In this document: piece by piece, positions 63,365 to 64,000 of the stretch
Numbering within the stretch: the first letter of the stretch is position 1
How the letters are laid out: each line of letters starts with the position of its first letter
Source: Pedobacter frigiditerrae
GTDB lineage: Bacteria > Bacteroidota > Bacteroidia > Sphingobacteriales > Sphingobacteriaceae
Direction of reading: 5' to 3'
DNA length: 64,000 bases
NCBI RefSeq assembly: GCF_032678705.1
Contig: NZ_JAVTSS010000001.1
Location: forward strand, 1,116,001 to 1,180,000
Program-made: the position numbers and the translations under genes
The notes under the pieces: model-generated
Told to the model about the DNA's origin: nothing
Seen by the model: the letters and a program-made list of their open reading frames with translations, nothing else
The model's database searches: none

Positions 63365-63470
63365 CGAATTATAATTATGTTTTTTGCAATTAATAATTCT
63401 ATGTCTTTTAGCACCAGCCAAATCAATTGTATTTTTTATAATATACATCACTATGTGTAACCTTTTTAAG

Positions 63471-63478
63471 TATTTTTG
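63471..63478 (+). promoter_or_regulatory. -7 box of the MacB-type permease gene
   Basis: TATTTTTG is an exact TAnnTTTG box 11 bases before the first ATG of the permease, implying a very short leader. No -33 box is evident at the expected spacing. Confidence 0.45.
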
Positions 63479-63489
63479 GTCTAAACAAT

Positions 63490-64000
63490 ATGATGATGAT
63501 TTTTAGACTCATTGGCGAGAGTTTCAGGTTTGCTTGGGATGCACTTCGCCAAAATAAATTAAGAACGGCACTTTCTCTATTAGGTATCACGATTGGTATT
63601 TTTATAATCATAGCTGTATTTACTGGAGTAGATACCATGAAGAATAAAATTCAAAGTAGTGTTGATAAACTTGGGTCTAATACATTGTTTGTGCAAAAAT
63701 GGCCTTGGATATTTAGCGATAACTTCCCTTGGTGGAAATACGTTAATCGCCCAGAACCTTCATTAAGAGATTATAATGCGTTAAAAGACCGTATGGATAT
63801 GGCGGTTGGTGTTTGTTATGAAGTTTCTACAAGCAATCGTACCATTAAATATCGTAGTAATTCTGTAGACGGAGCAAGTTTAAATGCAGCTTCTCAAGAG
63901 TATGATAAAACTTGGGATTTAGAATTTGGAGATGGAAGATATTTTACAGAAAGTGAAGGCAGGGCTGGTTCACCCGTTTGTATATTAGGTGCAGAAATTG
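63490..64000 (+). CDS. MacB/FtsX-type ABC transporter permease, N-terminal fragment
   Basis: The first 170 codons of a gene running off the right edge. MMMIFRLIGESFRFAWDALRQNKLRTALSLLGITIGIFIIIAVFTGVD is the classic start of a MacB-type permease: a cytosolic amphipathic helix, RTxLSxLGIxIG and the first membrane helix (about 25-48). The large periplasmic MacB_PCD domain begins after about residue 50 (KIQSSVDKLGSNTLFVQKWPW). Three consecutive ATG codons at 63490-63498 make the exact start ambiguous. The ABC ATPase at 59501-60259 is a candidate partner. Confidence 0.9.
   Translation, partial: MMMIFRLIGESFRFAWDALRQNKLRTALSLLGITIGIFIIIAVFTGVDTMKNKIQSSVDKLGSNTLFVQKWPWIFSDNFPWWKYVNRPEPSLRDYNALKDRMDMAVGVCYEVSTSNRTIKYRSNSVDGASLNAASQEYDKTWDLEFGDGRYFTESEGRAGSPVCILGAEI

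Noticed and set aside
63423..63638. Minus-strand ORF of 71 codons
   Set aside because: It is antisense to the MacB-type permease start, which has a clear family pattern.

Overview
The window looks like a chromosomal segment of an AT-rich Bacteroidota, most likely a Sphingobacteriaceae member (Pedobacter-like). Pointers are two SusC/SusD pairs, a PorP/SprF protein, a GLPGLI protein paired with an outer-membrane barrel, DUF2271 and 7TMR-DISM proteins, TAnnTTTG-type -7 promoter boxes, and the general absence of Shine-Dalgarno sequences. The genus assignment is inference. I saw no rRNA, tRNA, CRISPR array, transposase, integrase or phage genes.

Layout. 0-3.9 kb: NIPSNAP fragment, MsrA, a tightly packed trio (MpaB-like oxygenase, DUF2809, membrane protein) and an exported Mn-type superoxide dismutase. 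3.9-11.1 kb: two divergent paralogous secreted ankyrin proteins; the second leads an operon with a DUF2271 protein and a PepSY/flavodoxin/FNR transmembrane reductase, and ApbE faces it. These genes together encode a plausible chain carrying electrons from cytosolic NAD(P)H to a covalently flavinylated periplasmic protein. All three promoters carry a Fur-box-like motif, suggesting iron control. 11.2-14.7 kb: GH43-like, GH27 and GH53 enzymes that fit galactan/arabinogalactan breakdown. 14.8-20.4 kb: serine hydrolase, hybrid histidine kinase, PorP/SprF, response regulator, small membrane protein. 20.5-25.8 kb: ArsR-type regulator with a visible operator, LLM monooxygenase, aldo/keto reductase, M1 peptidase, OsmC, thioesterase. 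26.3-31.0 kb: a SusC/SusD pair without enzymes.

31.1-40.7 kb: SpmA/SpmB-type membrane protein, M14 and S9 peptidases, YidC and CTP synthase. 41.0-44.6 kb: GLPGLI protein with its outer-membrane barrel. 44.8-54.9 kb: a polysaccharide utilisation locus (SusC, SusD, PKD surface lipoprotein, GH16 laminarinase-like enzyme) opposite a membrane-spanning Y_Y_Y/LuxR-type regulator; beta-1,3-glucan is the likely substrate. 54.9-64 kb: housekeeping genes (kdsB, deoxynucleoside kinase, trpS, plsC-like, gatC, ABC ATPase, cobalamin adenosyltransferase, ispD, queA) and the start of a MacB-type permease.

The intergenic DNA is rich in small palindromic repeats of several families. One 88-bp MITE-like element supplies the start codon and first 14 codons of kdsB and the stop codon of the neighbouring kinase gene. 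The most interesting candidate system is the Fur-box-associated ankyrin/DUF2271/PepSY-reductase/ApbE cluster.
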